Below are positions 12,101-19,700 of a stretch of DNA of 64,000 nt, piece by piece. The notes under the pieces were generated by a model. That model ran no database searches and was not told the DNA's origin. It worked only from the letters and a program-made list of their open reading frames with translations. Positions within the stretch are counted from its first letter, which is position 1. Every line of letters begins with the position of its first letter. The stretch lies in contig NZ_CP104562.2 of assembly GCF_025398155.2 (NCBI RefSeq), positions 3,410,001 through 3,474,000 of the forward strand. The letters are read 5' to 3'. The stretch comes from Roseateles amylovorans. GTDB lineage: Bacteria; Pseudomonadota; Gammaproteobacteria; Burkholderiales; Burkholderiaceae_C. A program made the position numbers and the translations under genes.

Positions 12101-13464
12101 CGGATCAGTCGACGGGCGGTGACCTCGGTGAACACATCCGTGTTGTAGACCAGGCGTCCCCGGGTCGACTGGCTGCCGACCTGGAAATTCATCTGAAGGT
12201 CGAATTTGGCGTTCACGTCGCCTTCGTCGATGAACTCGACGCTCAGGCCGTCGAAGTTCAAGGCGGGTAGATCGCCCATCTGCACCCCGAACAGCACTTG
12301 AAACAGCGGCGACCGGGACGGATCCCGACGCTCCTGGCGCTGCGCGAGCAGCAGGTCCAGCGGCAGGTCGGGATGGGCCATGGCGGCCAGCGCGTCCGCA
12401 CGGATCTGGCGGCACAGCGACCGAAGGCTCTGCGCCGGCGACAGCCGCGCGCGGTAGACATGGGTGTTGACGAAAAAGCCTATGAGACCAAAGACGTCTT
12501 CGTCCTGACGTCCGGCGTGCGGCACGCCGACCGCGAATTCCGACTGCCGCGCGAAACGGGACAGCAGCAGCTGCCAGGCCGCGAACAGCACGACGAACGG
12601 CGTGAGTCGCTCCGCCCGGCAGAAGCGACGCAGGTCCGCCTCCATCGACGGATCCAGCCCGAAGCCGATGGAGGTGCCACGGAAGCTGGGCACCCGCGGA
12701 CGCGCGGCATCGGTGGGCAGGTCCAGCACCGGCACCTGGTCACCGAGATGGGCATTCCAGTGCGCCAGTGCGCGGTCGAACCGACCTTCAGCCAGACCGG
12801 CGCGTTGTCGCTGCGCATGATCGGCATATTGCAGCGGCAGGGCCGGCAGTGCCACCGCACCGGGCTGTCGAAGCGCCTGGGCATAGGCGGCCGACAGGTC
12901 CGCAGCAAACACCGGATTCGACCAGGCATCCGACACGATGTGATGCAGGCACAGCGCAAGCATGAATTCCTGCGGGCCGACGCGGATCAAGCGCGCCACC
13001 ATCGCTGGTGCGGTCCCGAGGTCAAAGACATGGGTCAAGGTCGCCTGGATCTCGCGAGACAGCCCGGCGGCCCGGGAGGATGGGGCCTCGTTGGACAGGT
13101 CCACCTGCGTCAATTCAAAGTTCACCTGGGCCGGGGCCATCGCCATGGCCATCGGCACCCCCTCCTGCTCGAAGAAGCGCGTGCGCAGGATCGCGTGGCG
13201 CGCGATGACCGCATCAAAGGCGCGTTGCAGTGCGTCGACCTGCAACGGCCCGCACAGCCGCATGACCCGCGGCAGGTTGTAGGCGGTCATCCGGTCATCC
13301 AGCCGCTGCAGGATCCACAAAGGTTCCTGAGTGAAGGAGAGCGGAACGGCCTCGCCGTCTCGGACGGGCCTGCCGGGCGGCACGGGCGTGAAGGGGGAGG
13401 GGGAGGTGGCGGTGTCGGCGGCGCCGTCCGTCGGCAGGGTCGGAGGAAGGGTCAGGTCATTCAT
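196..13464 (-). CDS. Four-module NRPS: C-A(Asp)-T-C/E-A-T-C-A(Ser)-T-C/E-A-T
   Basis: Giant synthetase of 4,422 residues. The ATG at 13464 overlaps the upstream stop (ATGA), so translation is coupled. Module 1: C domain with HHIVSDA, A domain with YTSGSTG near residue 670, T domain with GGHSL near 1092. Module 2: dual-type C/E domain near 1185-1600 (QEGILFHHL, then HHLVSDH near 1327), A near 1812, T (GGDSI) near 2205. Module 3: C with HHIVADG near 2391, A near 2885, T near 3274. Module 4: a second C/E (HHLVTDH near 3502), A near 3967, T near 4357. By hand alignment to GrsA the ten-residue specificity codes read DLTKVGHVGK (aspartate), DASHIGSITK (unassigned), DVWHISLIDK (serine) and DGECTGGITK (basic or ornithine-like, uncertain). 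The C/E domains follow the Asp and Ser modules, suggesting D-configured Asp and Ser. There is no thioesterase domain, so the chain passes to the next protein. Confidence 0.95.
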   Translation of the reverse strand: MNDLTLPPTLPTDGAADTATSPSPFTPVPPGRPVRDGEAVPLSFTQEPLWILQRLDDRMTAYNLPRVMRLCGPLQVDALQRAFDAVIARHAILRTRFFEQEGVPMAMAMAPAQVNFELTQVDLSNEAPSSRAAGLSREIQATLTHVFDLGTAPAMVARLIRVGPQEFMLALCLHHIVSDAWSNPVFAADLSAAYAQALRQPGAVALPALPLQYADHAQRQRAGLAEGRFDRALAHWNAHLGDQVPVLDLPTDAARPRVPSFRGTSIGFGLDPSMEADLRRFCRAERLTPFVVLFAAWQLLLSRFARQSEFAVGVPHAGRQDEDVFGLIGFFVNTHVYRARLSPAQSLRSLCRQIRADALAAMAHPDLPLDLLLAQRQERRDPSRSPLFQVLFGVQMGDLPALNFDGLSVEFIDEGDVNAKFDLQMNFQVGSQSTRGRLVYNTDVFTEVTARRLIRAQIDLLAVVLREPDACVGAVGLADGDDLRRLAAWGTGVAASSGRPGPQRSPDAQRRSETAIRTVSAQVRRHAACHPTALALVHEDASLTWAELNRHADLLAARLRTRGVGMESRVALSFDRSLSLVVAMLGVLRAGAAVVPLDPALPPARLAFQLEDSDAALIIAPQRLAWMGQVPDLEWRVAESHGLDVGTQDRSDGEPDDGRIRPEQAAYVIYTSGSTGRPKGVVVSHGALAHYLDGVLQRLQVRAAHDDACQSDHADHGHHAHHAHHEDAPVASMAMVSTVAADLGHTVLFGALWSGTTLHLVSGARAFDPDGFAALMQGHAVDMLKITPSHLQALMGAQDPAQVLPRRRLVLGGEVTPWSLLERIHALRPALRVFNHYGPTETTVGTLTQDAAEADRSAGRLPVGRPLPGSAVHVLDADLQPLPPGLPGELYVAGPGLARGYHRRPGQTAERFVANPFDPRGGRMYRTGDVVRWTADGQLEYLGRVDQQVKVRGFRVEPGEVEAQLRADPAVGEAVVTAVPDLDGARLVAHVTGRQGVRPDPVALRERLSQLLTEAMLPSAIVVMDALPLTANGKIDRQALPPPEAGRSGGPGGDLPHDPPLGAREIAVAAAWTDLLGVARIGRRDHFFELGGHSLLALRLVERLRHLGYHAQVREVFAHPRLEDFARTLSTAAEDEVTVPPNAIPDGCTALEPGMLPLVSLSAEELGRIEALVPGGASNIQDIYPLAPLQEGILFHHLMQPHSDAYVTSRGLAFDSRERLQQFVGHLEAVIGRHDILRTSVAWEGLREPVQIVHRRAALRLQWLDGEGAAPTADAQARLQAHVHRSRLRIDVRNAPMIRATAVQRLAGDSTTDGGAWLLQLSRHHLVSDHTTLERIIEEIGLMAREAQAELPRPVPFREQVARSRRAPVGLSHEAFFRRELGDVTEPTAPHGLADIQGDGAGVRETRRSLPDWLAGAVRREAQRHGVSVSALFHLAWSLVLARATGRADVVFGTVLLGRMQGGASATRALGLFINTLPLRLRVGPTRVSAALREAHTALAALLNHEHAPLSLAQRCSGVSGGTPLFSALLNYRHSRRLPVGAQLGDGVQLLDGEERTNYPYALSVDDFGDGFSLVAQVHRSLDPDTVAASMQVALEAIVQALSTDPDRALCELESLDPAALAQWRTLATTVSGRDHEPTVVDATPVTDWITRQAVARPDAIALIAGNERLRYGELEARANRLAHQLLCHGVGPERRVGLALPRSNAMVVGLLAILKAGGAYVPLDPAYPAERLRHMMADSGMALLLTSAGLAARLPAVDGLQVLHIEALEALGRAAAPVTSDSSQDRVDVGCLLPAVSVSPHQLAYVIYTSGSTGRPKGVAVAHGALSMHLQAMGKRLGLTPEDRMLQFASVSFDAAGSQWMAPLMHGAAVVMLPEDGWSTEIVARTIRRDGVTALHLPPAYLRQLAADQADEQWPVRLCIAGGEAWPAADALAAQAAFGAQRLVNSYGPTEAVITPCAWIVDPRSSAATAGLTQRLEGRSVTPIGHPVGDRAAWVLDSHLQPCPPGVPGELHLGGSGLARGYLDRAGLTAERFVADPYGPPGGRLYRTGDLVRWGVDGALEYLGRLDHQIKVRGYRIELGEVEAALAALPGVREAVAVAARGATGDRLVAYVTARPHQTLEAERLRRLLSGVLPDYMVPSRVLVLEALPLSPNGKVDRAALPQVDAAAPATWDPPRNDTEAAVALLFDAVLGVGAVGREDNFFALGGDSILSLRLISLAHRRGWQLSPRDVFEHPTVAALAAAVQTGTAPLPLQALPAASRSGDLPVSFAQQRQWFLWQLDPQSTAYHLAGAVTLRGVLDRSALQASFEALVRRHEALRTTFHADEHGQVVQRVAGPAKSGLSIVDLADETAAHQLVQTPFHLSAGPLIRVGLQRQRADQHLLVVVLHHIVADGASMRIVLDEVFADYESGLRGSLSTLAPWPIQYPDYAAWQRQRLNEAEQQRQLAYWQARLGGEQPVLQLPTDHGRRADGRYQAARHSLVLPADATARVRQRAREAAATGFMVLLAAFQAVLARWTGQTEIRVGVPMANRDRPEVAPVVGFFVNTQVLDNQVHGRTPLSRILAQAREAAVGAQAHADLPFEQLVDALQPERSLAVHPLFQVLFNHQATRQADAPQCSGLTMEPVIAIERSAQFELALHTTEQPDGTIQASFVYAAELFEPTTIERLARHWVAMVEAMAEVPETPVGEVALMSAAEWEALTRLSVNASPVAPPVPVHRLIEQQAAADPDAPALVFGTHTLSRGELNRRANRLARRLIGLGVGPDTRVGLAVERSLEMMVGVLAILKAGGAYVPLDPELPVERLAYMLQDSGVALVLTQPHLRERLSEGAGRVWIDIDLAALADVIVDSDSDIKAKASAKGDASDDENPNVDLHGEHLAYVIYTSGSTGRPKGAANRHLSLHNRLAWMQQAYALDRSDTVLQKTPLSFDVSVWELFWALAEGARLAIAAPGDHRDPARLVALIQAHQVTTLHFVPSMLQAFLAHEGIEACTGLRRLICSGEALPVEAQNGVFRRLPGVGLFNLYGPTEAAIDVTHWTCRDDGRSQVPIGAPLTGLSTWVLDGDLNPVPEGVPGELYLGGVGLARGYHGRPGLTAERFVAHPLATDGSRLYRTGDLVRWQGQGQGQLDYLGRTDHQVKIRGLRIELGEIEAQLLAQPGLREAVVVAQRLPTGDRLVAYVSAQPGNDTTPEVASLREALGRVLPEYMVPAVIMVLDQLPLNPSGKVDRRALPAPEVPLRGGDDAPVGEVEQTVAAIWAEVLGLDRVGRQDNFFSLGGHSLLALGVLERLRRQGWRADVRQLFLHPELAAFARVVEVAELASANAAPELAGPAQALQTTAEDAAMSLLLSHDQRRRLEAQIPGGADNLQDLYPLAPLQEGILFHHLLQPHADAYVTAHLIHFDREERLRQFVATFNRVIERHDILRTAVLWDGLDEPVQVVCRQATLELEWLSPDDGPVADQLERLARPGGCRIDVRRAPMLRALAAHDASRARWCLLLPSHHLVTDHRTLAGVVEEITLMQQGRDQELPQPVPFRRFVAQARGRVSRADHETFFTAMLRDVTEPTTPFGMTDVRGDGTGLRQARARLPQPLAAAARREARRHGVGVTALFHLAWALVLGRTSGRTDVVFGTVLLGRLGIEGAAATSLGLSINTLPLRLQVGTAGVADGLREAHAALSALLHHEHASLSLAQRCSGLAGGTPLFSALLNYRHAKRRQDRAAAVWEGMEISDAQERSNYPFGLSVDDDGQDFGLVAQVQTPLDPEQVCRWMQAAVSALVDALAHRPAQALCELDVLDAQTLECLASWGGPRWRDAGTLPVPRLVERQAAERPDAVALISGHGSLTYAQLNARANRLAHRLMAWGVRPEDRVGLAVARSPDMVVALLAVLKAGAAYVPLDPTYPVERLAYMVEDSGLRLLLTQESLANRLPLRPGLDLLRLDGPDAFDGPDSNPAVAIHPAHLAYVIYTSGSTGRPKGVAVPHGPLAMHVQSIGEVYGMTPADRELQFASIAFDGAHERIWVPLAFGAALMPRDQDLWPVERTAAEIERHGITIACFTPGYLTQMAELLGESASRLPIRSYTVGGEAMSRAHFDRVQAVLRPPRLINGYGPTETVITPTVGIALAGDRFDAPYMPIGRPVGERTAHVLDAELNRVPPGVPGELYLAGGLARAYLGRPGASAERFVADPFAAGDRSGSRMYRTGDLVRWNARGELDYLGRIDHQVKVRGFRIELGEVESQLRRQPGVSEAVAVAQDSAAGARLVAYVSPLPGQTLSPQRLREGLATSLPEHMVPGLFVILDALPLNPNGKVDRQALPTPQPDPGRPYEPPAGETESGLAALWAQALSVERVGRHDNFFELGGHSLTLLKLQMQVDRRFGVQLPMRTYFERPTLAEAAAAVQHEIDTVTAAQGGELDRLAALLDTWEN
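11289..11333. repeat. Short 9-bp repeats encoding a His-rich insertion in an A domain
   Basis: Imperfect CGTGATGCG-type units lie inside the Asp-activating A domain of the four-module NRPS. They encode a loop rich in His, Asp and Ala (for example HADHGHHAHHAHH) near residue 718, between the ATP-binding loop and core motif A4. The other four A domains in the window have no such insert. Confidence 0.8.
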
Positions 13465-16400
13465 GGATGGGCCGCAGTGGACGTTTCGGTGGGCTGCCAA
13501 TCGGTGGCAGCCAGGCGGTCAAAGCCAGACAGATCCCAGGGCCCGGCACGTAGCGCGGCGGCCAGTTCGGCCACGGTGGGATGGTCAAAAACCAGTCCCG
13601 GCTCGATCTCGATGCCCAGCCGCTTGCGCAGCCGCGCCACCAGCCGGATCACCAGCAATGAATGGCCGCCGAGCTCGAAGAAGTCCTCGTCCATGCCGAT
13701 GGACTCACGCCCCAGCAAGAGGCCCATGCCCTGTGAGAGCACCGCCTCCAGCGCATCGCGTGGCGGACGACTGACCACCCGCCCCTGCGCACGCTCTGCG
13801 CCCGCGGACGCAGCCATGGCGCGAATCGCCGCCCGATCAAGCTTGCCGTTCGGCAGTCGTGGCAGCTCGCGGATGCAGTGAATGCACGACGGCACCATCG
13901 GCTCCGGCAGGATCGAAGTCAGTGCCTGGCGGAGCGCGATCTCTTCCAGCGGAACCCCCTCGGCCGCCACCACCCAGGCCCACAGCTGAAGCTCGCCGGC
14001 CGGTCCGGGCAAGGCCTGCACCGCCGCTTGGCGCACCCCGTGCAGCCCCAGCAGCGCGACCTCCACCTCGGCCGGGTCGACCCGGAAGCCGCGCAGCTTG
14101 ACCTGATGGTCCGCACGCCCCGTCAGGCGCACACCGCCTTCAGGCAGCACGCGGGCGAGGTCGCCGGTGCGATAGAGCCGCTCGCCCGGATGGAAGGGGT
14201 CATCGACGAAGGCGTCGGTCAATCGGGTGGCCGGTTCGCTCGCGCTGGCCGGGGCCAGGGGGTCGGCGCTCGCGCGCAGATAGCCCCGGCACAACTGCGG
14301 GCCGCCGAGGTAGACCTCGCCCACGCCGCCGGCCGGCACCAGCCGCATCGCCTCGTCCAGCACCAGGGCCCGGTTGTTGGGCAGCACACGGGTCAGGGGC
14401 AAGGCGCCGTCGGCATCGGCGGCCAGGTCCGAATCCTGCACCCGATGCACCAGCACGCCGACGCTGCATTCGGTCGGTCCATAGTGGTTGTGCAGCACCG
14501 CGCCCGGCGACAGCTGCCGAATGCGCTGGAGCAGGCCACGCGGCGCCGCTTCGCCGCCCAGGATGACCGTCGCCGGCACGGGTGCGTCGGTCTCCGCCTC
14601 GGCCAGCAAGGCCTCCAGATGGGAGGGCACCATCTTCAACGCATCGATGCGATGCGCCTTGAGAAAGCGGGCGAAGGCCGCGGGATGGCGCGTGTCGTCC
14701 TCGCTGGCCACCACGAGGCAGGCGCCATTGATGAGCGCACCGAACAGCGCTGTGTTGCCCAGGTCGGCAACGACCGAGCTGGTCAGTGCCCAGCGTCGGC
14801 TGTTGGCCAGGTCCATGGCGGCGGTGCTGCCCGCGACATAGTGGAGCAACTGCCCCTGTTCGATGGCGACGCCCTTGGGCTGGCCGGTGGAGCCGGAGGT
14901 GTAGAGCACATAGGCCAGATCCGTCAGTAGCGGCACGCGCTCAGGCATGCCGCTGTCCAACTGGGTCAGCTGGATCGGCGGCTGGCCGTGAGGCGTCAGC
15001 AGATCCCCGGCGAGCATCGTGGCGTCGATCGTCAAAGCGGGTCTCGCCTCGGCCAACAGGGCCTGACGGCGAGCCTCGGGCCAGGCCGGCTCCAGCGGCA
15101 GATAGGCGGCGCCTGCCCGCCAGGTCGCCAACATGGCCACGATGAGGTCGCCGCCACGCGGCAGGTTCAAGGCCACCAGCCCTCCTGGACGAAGGCCGAG
15201 CCTGCCCATCGCGCGGGCAAGTCGGTTCGCGCGCTCGTTCAGGGTGCGGTAGTCCAGCAACATGCCGTCCGCCACCAGAGCGGGCGCCTGGGGCGAACGC
15301 ACCGCCCACGCCGCAATCTGCTGCGACACGGTCAGGCCACCCACGTCGCCGTGGTCCCCGTGCGCCCATCGCAGCAAGGCGGCCCGTTCGGCCGCGCCCA
15401 CCGGATCGAGTGCCCGCAGCGGGGCGTCCGGTCGCTCCAGGACCTGGTGGAGCAGCGTGATGACCTGACCCAGCAGCCGCTCGACCGCCTGCTGGGAATG
15501 GCGCCGCCCGTCCGCGTGAATCACGAGCTCGATGCCGCCCTCCCCTTGCACTTCCAGGGTCAAAGGACCCGGCGGCCGAATGACGACGGGAACGGACGCC
15601 CGGACCGGCCACGCCCCCTGGCGTCGCCAATGGAAGATCGCCTCCAGCGGGACGGGCACGGGCGGCGCGTCAACCGCCCAGTATTCCTGTGACTGCACAT
15701 GCGCTGCCGCCACGCCGGCGCAGTGGTCCAGCCAGTCGCCCACGCGGGTGTCGTCAGTGACCGTCACCGCCACCGGCAGCAGCTTGTCGTAGGGACCGAC
15801 GGCCCCCTGCATGACCGGATAGTCGTCGCGGCAATCATGGCGCCAGCCGCTCAGGAACGGCTCGTGGCCGTTCAAGCGCGCCAGCAGCATCAACCACACG
15901 GCATGCAACAGCCGCTCCGCCCCCAGGGCGCTGCGCCCGATCTGGCCTGCCAGGGCCGCATCGACCACGCGTCGCGCCTCCACCCTGCCCGCCGCCGGCC
16001 TCAGCGGCGCCGGCAGTTGCGGCCCCCGCCAGGAGGACGGCGGAGCGCCGTGCGCGGACAGGTGGGCCTCCCAATACGCCGCTCCTGCCGCGGCCTCTTC
16101 CCCGAGGGCCAGTTCGCCGCGCCATTCGACGTACTGCGAATATTGGAGAGGCGGGGCGCCCTCCTCGCCGTTCTGCTTGCGCAGTTCGCCGGCGGCCTGG
16201 CCATCCTCCGGTGCCTCGTTGGCGGCCATTTGCGTCAGCAGGCCCCGTGCGCTGCCCTCGTCCGCCACCAGCGTGCTGACACGCAGCGCCAGCACATGCC
16301 GGCTTTCCGACAGCCGCGCAAGTCCGGCCCGCACACTTCGTCCCTGAGCCAGGTCCAGCGGCCGTGCCATTTCGTCCAGCCACGCGTCCACTGTGCTGGG

Positions 16401-16760
16401 ATCGTCGCTCGCCAGCGTGGTCTCCGACCAGTCGAGTGCCGGCCGCTCGCTGAGGGTCCACTGTCGCCAGCCGCGGTAGCCGTCCACCGGACCGAAGGCG
16501 GTGCGCAGCACCTCATGGGCGTCAATCGCTCGCTCCACCGCACCGCGCAGACGCACTGGATCCACGGGGCCCTCGATGGTCACATGAGCGGTCAGGCCGG
16601 GGATCGCGTCGATCGCGGCAAGCGCCGCGCGCTGCTCGGGGCTGAGGGCGCGGGTGGCGCCCTGGCTGAGGCCTGGATTGAACGACTGGCCGAGCGACTG
16701 GCCGAACGACTGGTCGAGGGGCGAGGCGTCGCTCAGCGGTGGAATGTGAATGGCGTTCAT
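13461..16760 (-). CDS. Single-module NRPS: His-less C (interface-like)-A(Asp)-T
   Basis: A 1,099-residue protein. The start at 16760 is chosen because GGAGG lies about 9 nt upstream and it is 4 nt from the previous stop. The N-terminal condensation-fold domain (about residues 25-480) has S-T where the catalytic HH should be (STLVADE near residue 164 instead of HHxxxDG), so it is unlikely to form peptide bonds. The A domain has YTSGSTG near 622 and code DLTKIGHVGK, an aspartate/beta-hydroxyaspartate signature. The T domain (GGHSL) is near 1032. The preceding protein ends in a normal C domain plus a hydroxylase. The layout therefore fits the interface-domain model for siderophores, in which a catalytically dead C homologue docks the Fe(II)/2-oxoglutarate hydroxylase on T-bound Asp. 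The N-terminus has a repeated FGQSLGQSF linker. Confidence 0.93.
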   Translation of the reverse strand: MNAIHIPPLSDASPLDQSFGQSLGQSFNPGLSQGATRALSPEQRAALAAIDAIPGLTAHVTIEGPVDPVRLRGAVERAIDAHEVLRTAFGPVDGYRGWRQWTLSERPALDWSETTLASDDPSTVDAWLDEMARPLDLAQGRSVRAGLARLSESRHVLALRVSTLVADEGSARGLLTQMAANEAPEDGQAAGELRKQNGEEGAPPLQYSQYVEWRGELALGEEAAAGAAYWEAHLSAHGAPPSSWRGPQLPAPLRPAAGRVEARRVVDAALAGQIGRSALGAERLLHAVWLMLLARLNGHEPFLSGWRHDCRDDYPVMQGAVGPYDKLLPVAVTVTDDTRVGDWLDHCAGVAAAHVQSQEYWAVDAPPVPVPLEAIFHWRRQGAWPVRASVPVVIRPPGPLTLEVQGEGGIELVIHADGRRHSQQAVERLLGQVITLLHQVLERPDAPLRALDPVGAAERAALLRWAHGDHGDVGGLTVSQQIAAWAVRSPQAPALVADGMLLDYRTLNERANRLARAMGRLGLRPGGLVALNLPRGGDLIVAMLATWRAGAAYLPLEPAWPEARRQALLAEARPALTIDATMLAGDLLTPHGQPPIQLTQLDSGMPERVPLLTDLAYVLYTSGSTGQPKGVAIEQGQLLHYVAGSTAAMDLANSRRWALTSSVVADLGNTALFGALINGACLVVASEDDTRHPAAFARFLKAHRIDALKMVPSHLEALLAEAETDAPVPATVILGGEAAPRGLLQRIRQLSPGAVLHNHYGPTECSVGVLVHRVQDSDLAADADGALPLTRVLPNNRALVLDEAMRLVPAGGVGEVYLGGPQLCRGYLRASADPLAPASASEPATRLTDAFVDDPFHPGERLYRTGDLARVLPEGGVRLTGRADHQVKLRGFRVDPAEVEVALLGLHGVRQAAVQALPGPAGELQLWAWVVAAEGVPLEEIALRQALTSILPEPMVPSCIHCIRELPRLPNGKLDRAAIRAMAASAGAERAQGRVVSRPPRDALEAVLSQGMGLLLGRESIGMDEDFFELGGHSLLVIRLVARLRKRLGIEIEPGLVFDHPTVAELAAALRAGPWDLSGFDRLAATDWQPTETSTAAHP

Positions 16761-16764
16761 CGGA

Positions 16765-19700
16765 TCACGCCTCCCCGACCAACGCAGCGCGGTCGAACAT
16801 CGCGCCCATGGCAACGACGATCTTGCGCGGTCCCTCATAGGGGTCGCGCGCATGGGCCGCCAGCATGTTGTCCAGCATGATGATGTCGCCCTGCCGCCAG
16901 GCCAGCCGCACCGCGCAGGCCTCGTAAGTCGCGCCGACGACGGCCATGACCTCGTCAGGAATCTCCGAGCCGTCGCCGAAGGTCACATGACGCGGCATGC
17001 GGTCCAGGCCGACCAGGGCTTGCAGGTCCGCGCGCACCTCGGGCTCCAGGCAGCTGAGGTGATGCAGTTGCACCTGATTGAAGAACACACGTTCCCCGGT
17101 GAGGGGATGCCGAATGACCGCGGGGCACTGGTGGCGGGTTTGGAGCGTGGCGGCATCGAGCCAGCGGAAGCGGGTGCCGGCCTGGGTCAAACCCGCTTCC
17201 ACCTCGGCATGCACGGTCGTCTTGAAAAAGTCCTGCCAGGAAACGTCCAGGCGAGGCGTGAAGGTGCGGATGTAGAGCAGCCCCTTGCGCTCGAACTCCT
17301 CCACGATGGACTTGGGCAGCCGCCGCAGCATCTCCCGGCCATCGACGATCGGGGTGGCGCCGCCGACCGGCGATGGCTGCTCGCAAAAGAACCACTGCTT
17401 GCGAGGCCAACGCGCCAGATGGGCACTCTCGTTGTGGAAGAGGATCATCTGCCGCTCCGGATACGGCGTGGAGCGGTAAGTGTTGCGACCGCCCTCCTTC
17501 TTGGGCAGGTCGCCGTAGCCGCCGAACAGCTCCGGCTCGATGGCCTCGGCAAAGGACTCGAATTCCTGCGGCGTCCTGAGGCCGAAATTGCGCAGCAGCA
17601 GGCCTGCATGGGTGAGCAGGGATCGTTCGATCAGTTCCCGATGCGCCCGCGCCCAGGCAACCGCATCCAGGTCTGGCGCCATGGCTTCAACGATCAGCGG
17701 AAAGGGGCGGTCGGCGGCGAGCGTGGACAGGCGCACGGCGGAGGTGAATGTCGATGCGGTGCTGTGGGTCCGATCCCCCGGTGCGCGGATCGCTGCCAGC
17801 TTGGCCAGCTTGCCCAATTTGTCGGGGGTGGAAGAAGACAGAGAGGTCATGGTGGGCTCCGGAAGGATCGAAGGAGTCGGGAGACGCGCAGCCGACGCGT
17901 GCCGCGCCGGGAAAGGGGGCAGGCCGTCCAGCAACGCGGACAGCGCTGCCTGCGGGCGAGCGGCAGCCAAACCCAGCAGCTGTTGCCAATCCCGCGCTAC
18001 GGCCTGGACCGTCTCGCGGTCATACAAGGCGGTCGAGAACACCCAGTCGGCCCGGTGTTGCCCGCCCGTTTCGGTGACGAAGACAGCCAGGTCGAACTTG
18101 GCGCCTGCGGCCGGACGAGCTTCCAGCCGCGCCGCAAGTCCAGGCAGGTGGAGCGTGACGTCGGGGGTGTTCTGCACAACAAAGAGCGTCTGCACCAGCG
18201 GGCCGTGCCGCCGCGTGCGGGGCACCGCCGCCGCCTCGACGATCTGGTCGAAGGGCATGGCGGCGTGCTCGAAGGCCGCCAGGCTGAGGTCGCGCACACG
18301 CGCCAGCCAATCGGCCAGGCGCTCCTGCCTGGCTGACTCGACAGTCGGTGGGACCCGCCGTGAGCGAAGCGGCAGCACATTCACGAAGAAGCCGATCAGC
18401 GGCTCGAACTCGGGCCGGTCGCGGCCGGCCACATCGGTGCCCACGACCAGATCGTCCTGTCCGCAGCGCTGGTGCATCAGCGCGAGGAACGCGGCCAGCA
18501 TCACGAGAAACGGCGTACAGCCTTGCGACCGGGCGAGTTGGCCGATGGCCGATGCCAGCATCGGGTCGATCGACACCGTGACGGTGTCCCCGGCCATCGA
18601 GGCGACCGCCGGACGCGGTCGGTCCGGTGGCAGTGTGGACAGCGTCGGTGCGTCCCGCAGCGTCTCGCGCCAGAAGGCCGACAGCGCGGGGCGAGCCGCC
18701 TCCAGCTCTCGCTGTTGCCATGCAGCGTAGTCGGCATACTGCATGGGCAGCGGCGGCCAGTCGGGGCAGGCACGGTCGGCGGACGCGAGGCTGGCATCCT
18801 CCGACCGCAGGAAAGCGGTGTAGGCCGCCGCTAGATCGCGTGCAAAGACGGCCAAGGACCAGCCGTCGAAAACAAGGTGGTGCACGCACAAAAGCAGCAC
18901 ATGCCGCTGGGCCTCGAGCGCCAGCATCGAGGCCCGCAGCAGCAGGTCCGCCTCGAGGTCGAAGGCCTGGCCCTCCAGAGCCGCGAGCGCCTGGTCGATG
19001 GCGTCGCGGTGCTGCGGGGCCGGCAGCTTCGTCAGGTCCTTCACCGCCAGATCCAGCGTGACGGAGCGTCGCACCTGCGCCACCGGCTGACCGTCGTCAT
19101 CCTGCGGATACACGCTGCGCAGCACGTCGTGGCGGTCAAGCAGCGCCCCAAGGGCCGATCGGAGAGCGGTGATGTTCAGGGGGCCGTCCAGATGCACAGC
19201 GGCGGTCATGTTGTAGGCCGGATGGGCCTCCCGTTGCAGCCGAGGCGTCATCCGCTCCACCATCCAAAGGCGCTGTTGCACGGGCGACAGGACGAGCGAC
19301 GCCGGCTCGCCGGGCCGACGCGCTGCCATGGGCGCCCTGGGCCGCTCCGCCCACGAACCGGGCAACCTGCCGGCCCGCCGCTGCGCAATCCTGGCGGCCA
19401 GCTCGCCGAGCGTCGGCGCCTCGAACAGGTCTCGCAGCGTCAGCACGATCTCCCATCGGGCCGACACGCGTGATGCCAGCGCCACCGCGGTCAGGGAGTT
19501 GCCACCCACGGCGAAGAAATGGGTGTCTGATGTGGGCCCGCTCACGTCCAATCCTGCGGACGTGCCGTGGAACTTGATCACCTCGCGCCACAGCACGGCA
19601 AGATCCTGTTCGGTCTTCTTGAGTTCGGACGTCTGCCCGTCGACGGGGGGGGCTGATGAAGGCTCGCGGACGGATTCCCCGTCTCTCTGGTCCTGTGTAT

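Noticed and set aside
3556..12270. Very long plus-strand open frames antisense to the big NRPS gene (3556-5682, 5710-9072, 9163-12270)
   Set aside because: They are mirror frames of high-GC coding DNA. Their translations are rich in Arg, Gln, His and Gly with no domain, while the minus strand encodes unmistakable NRPS motifs.
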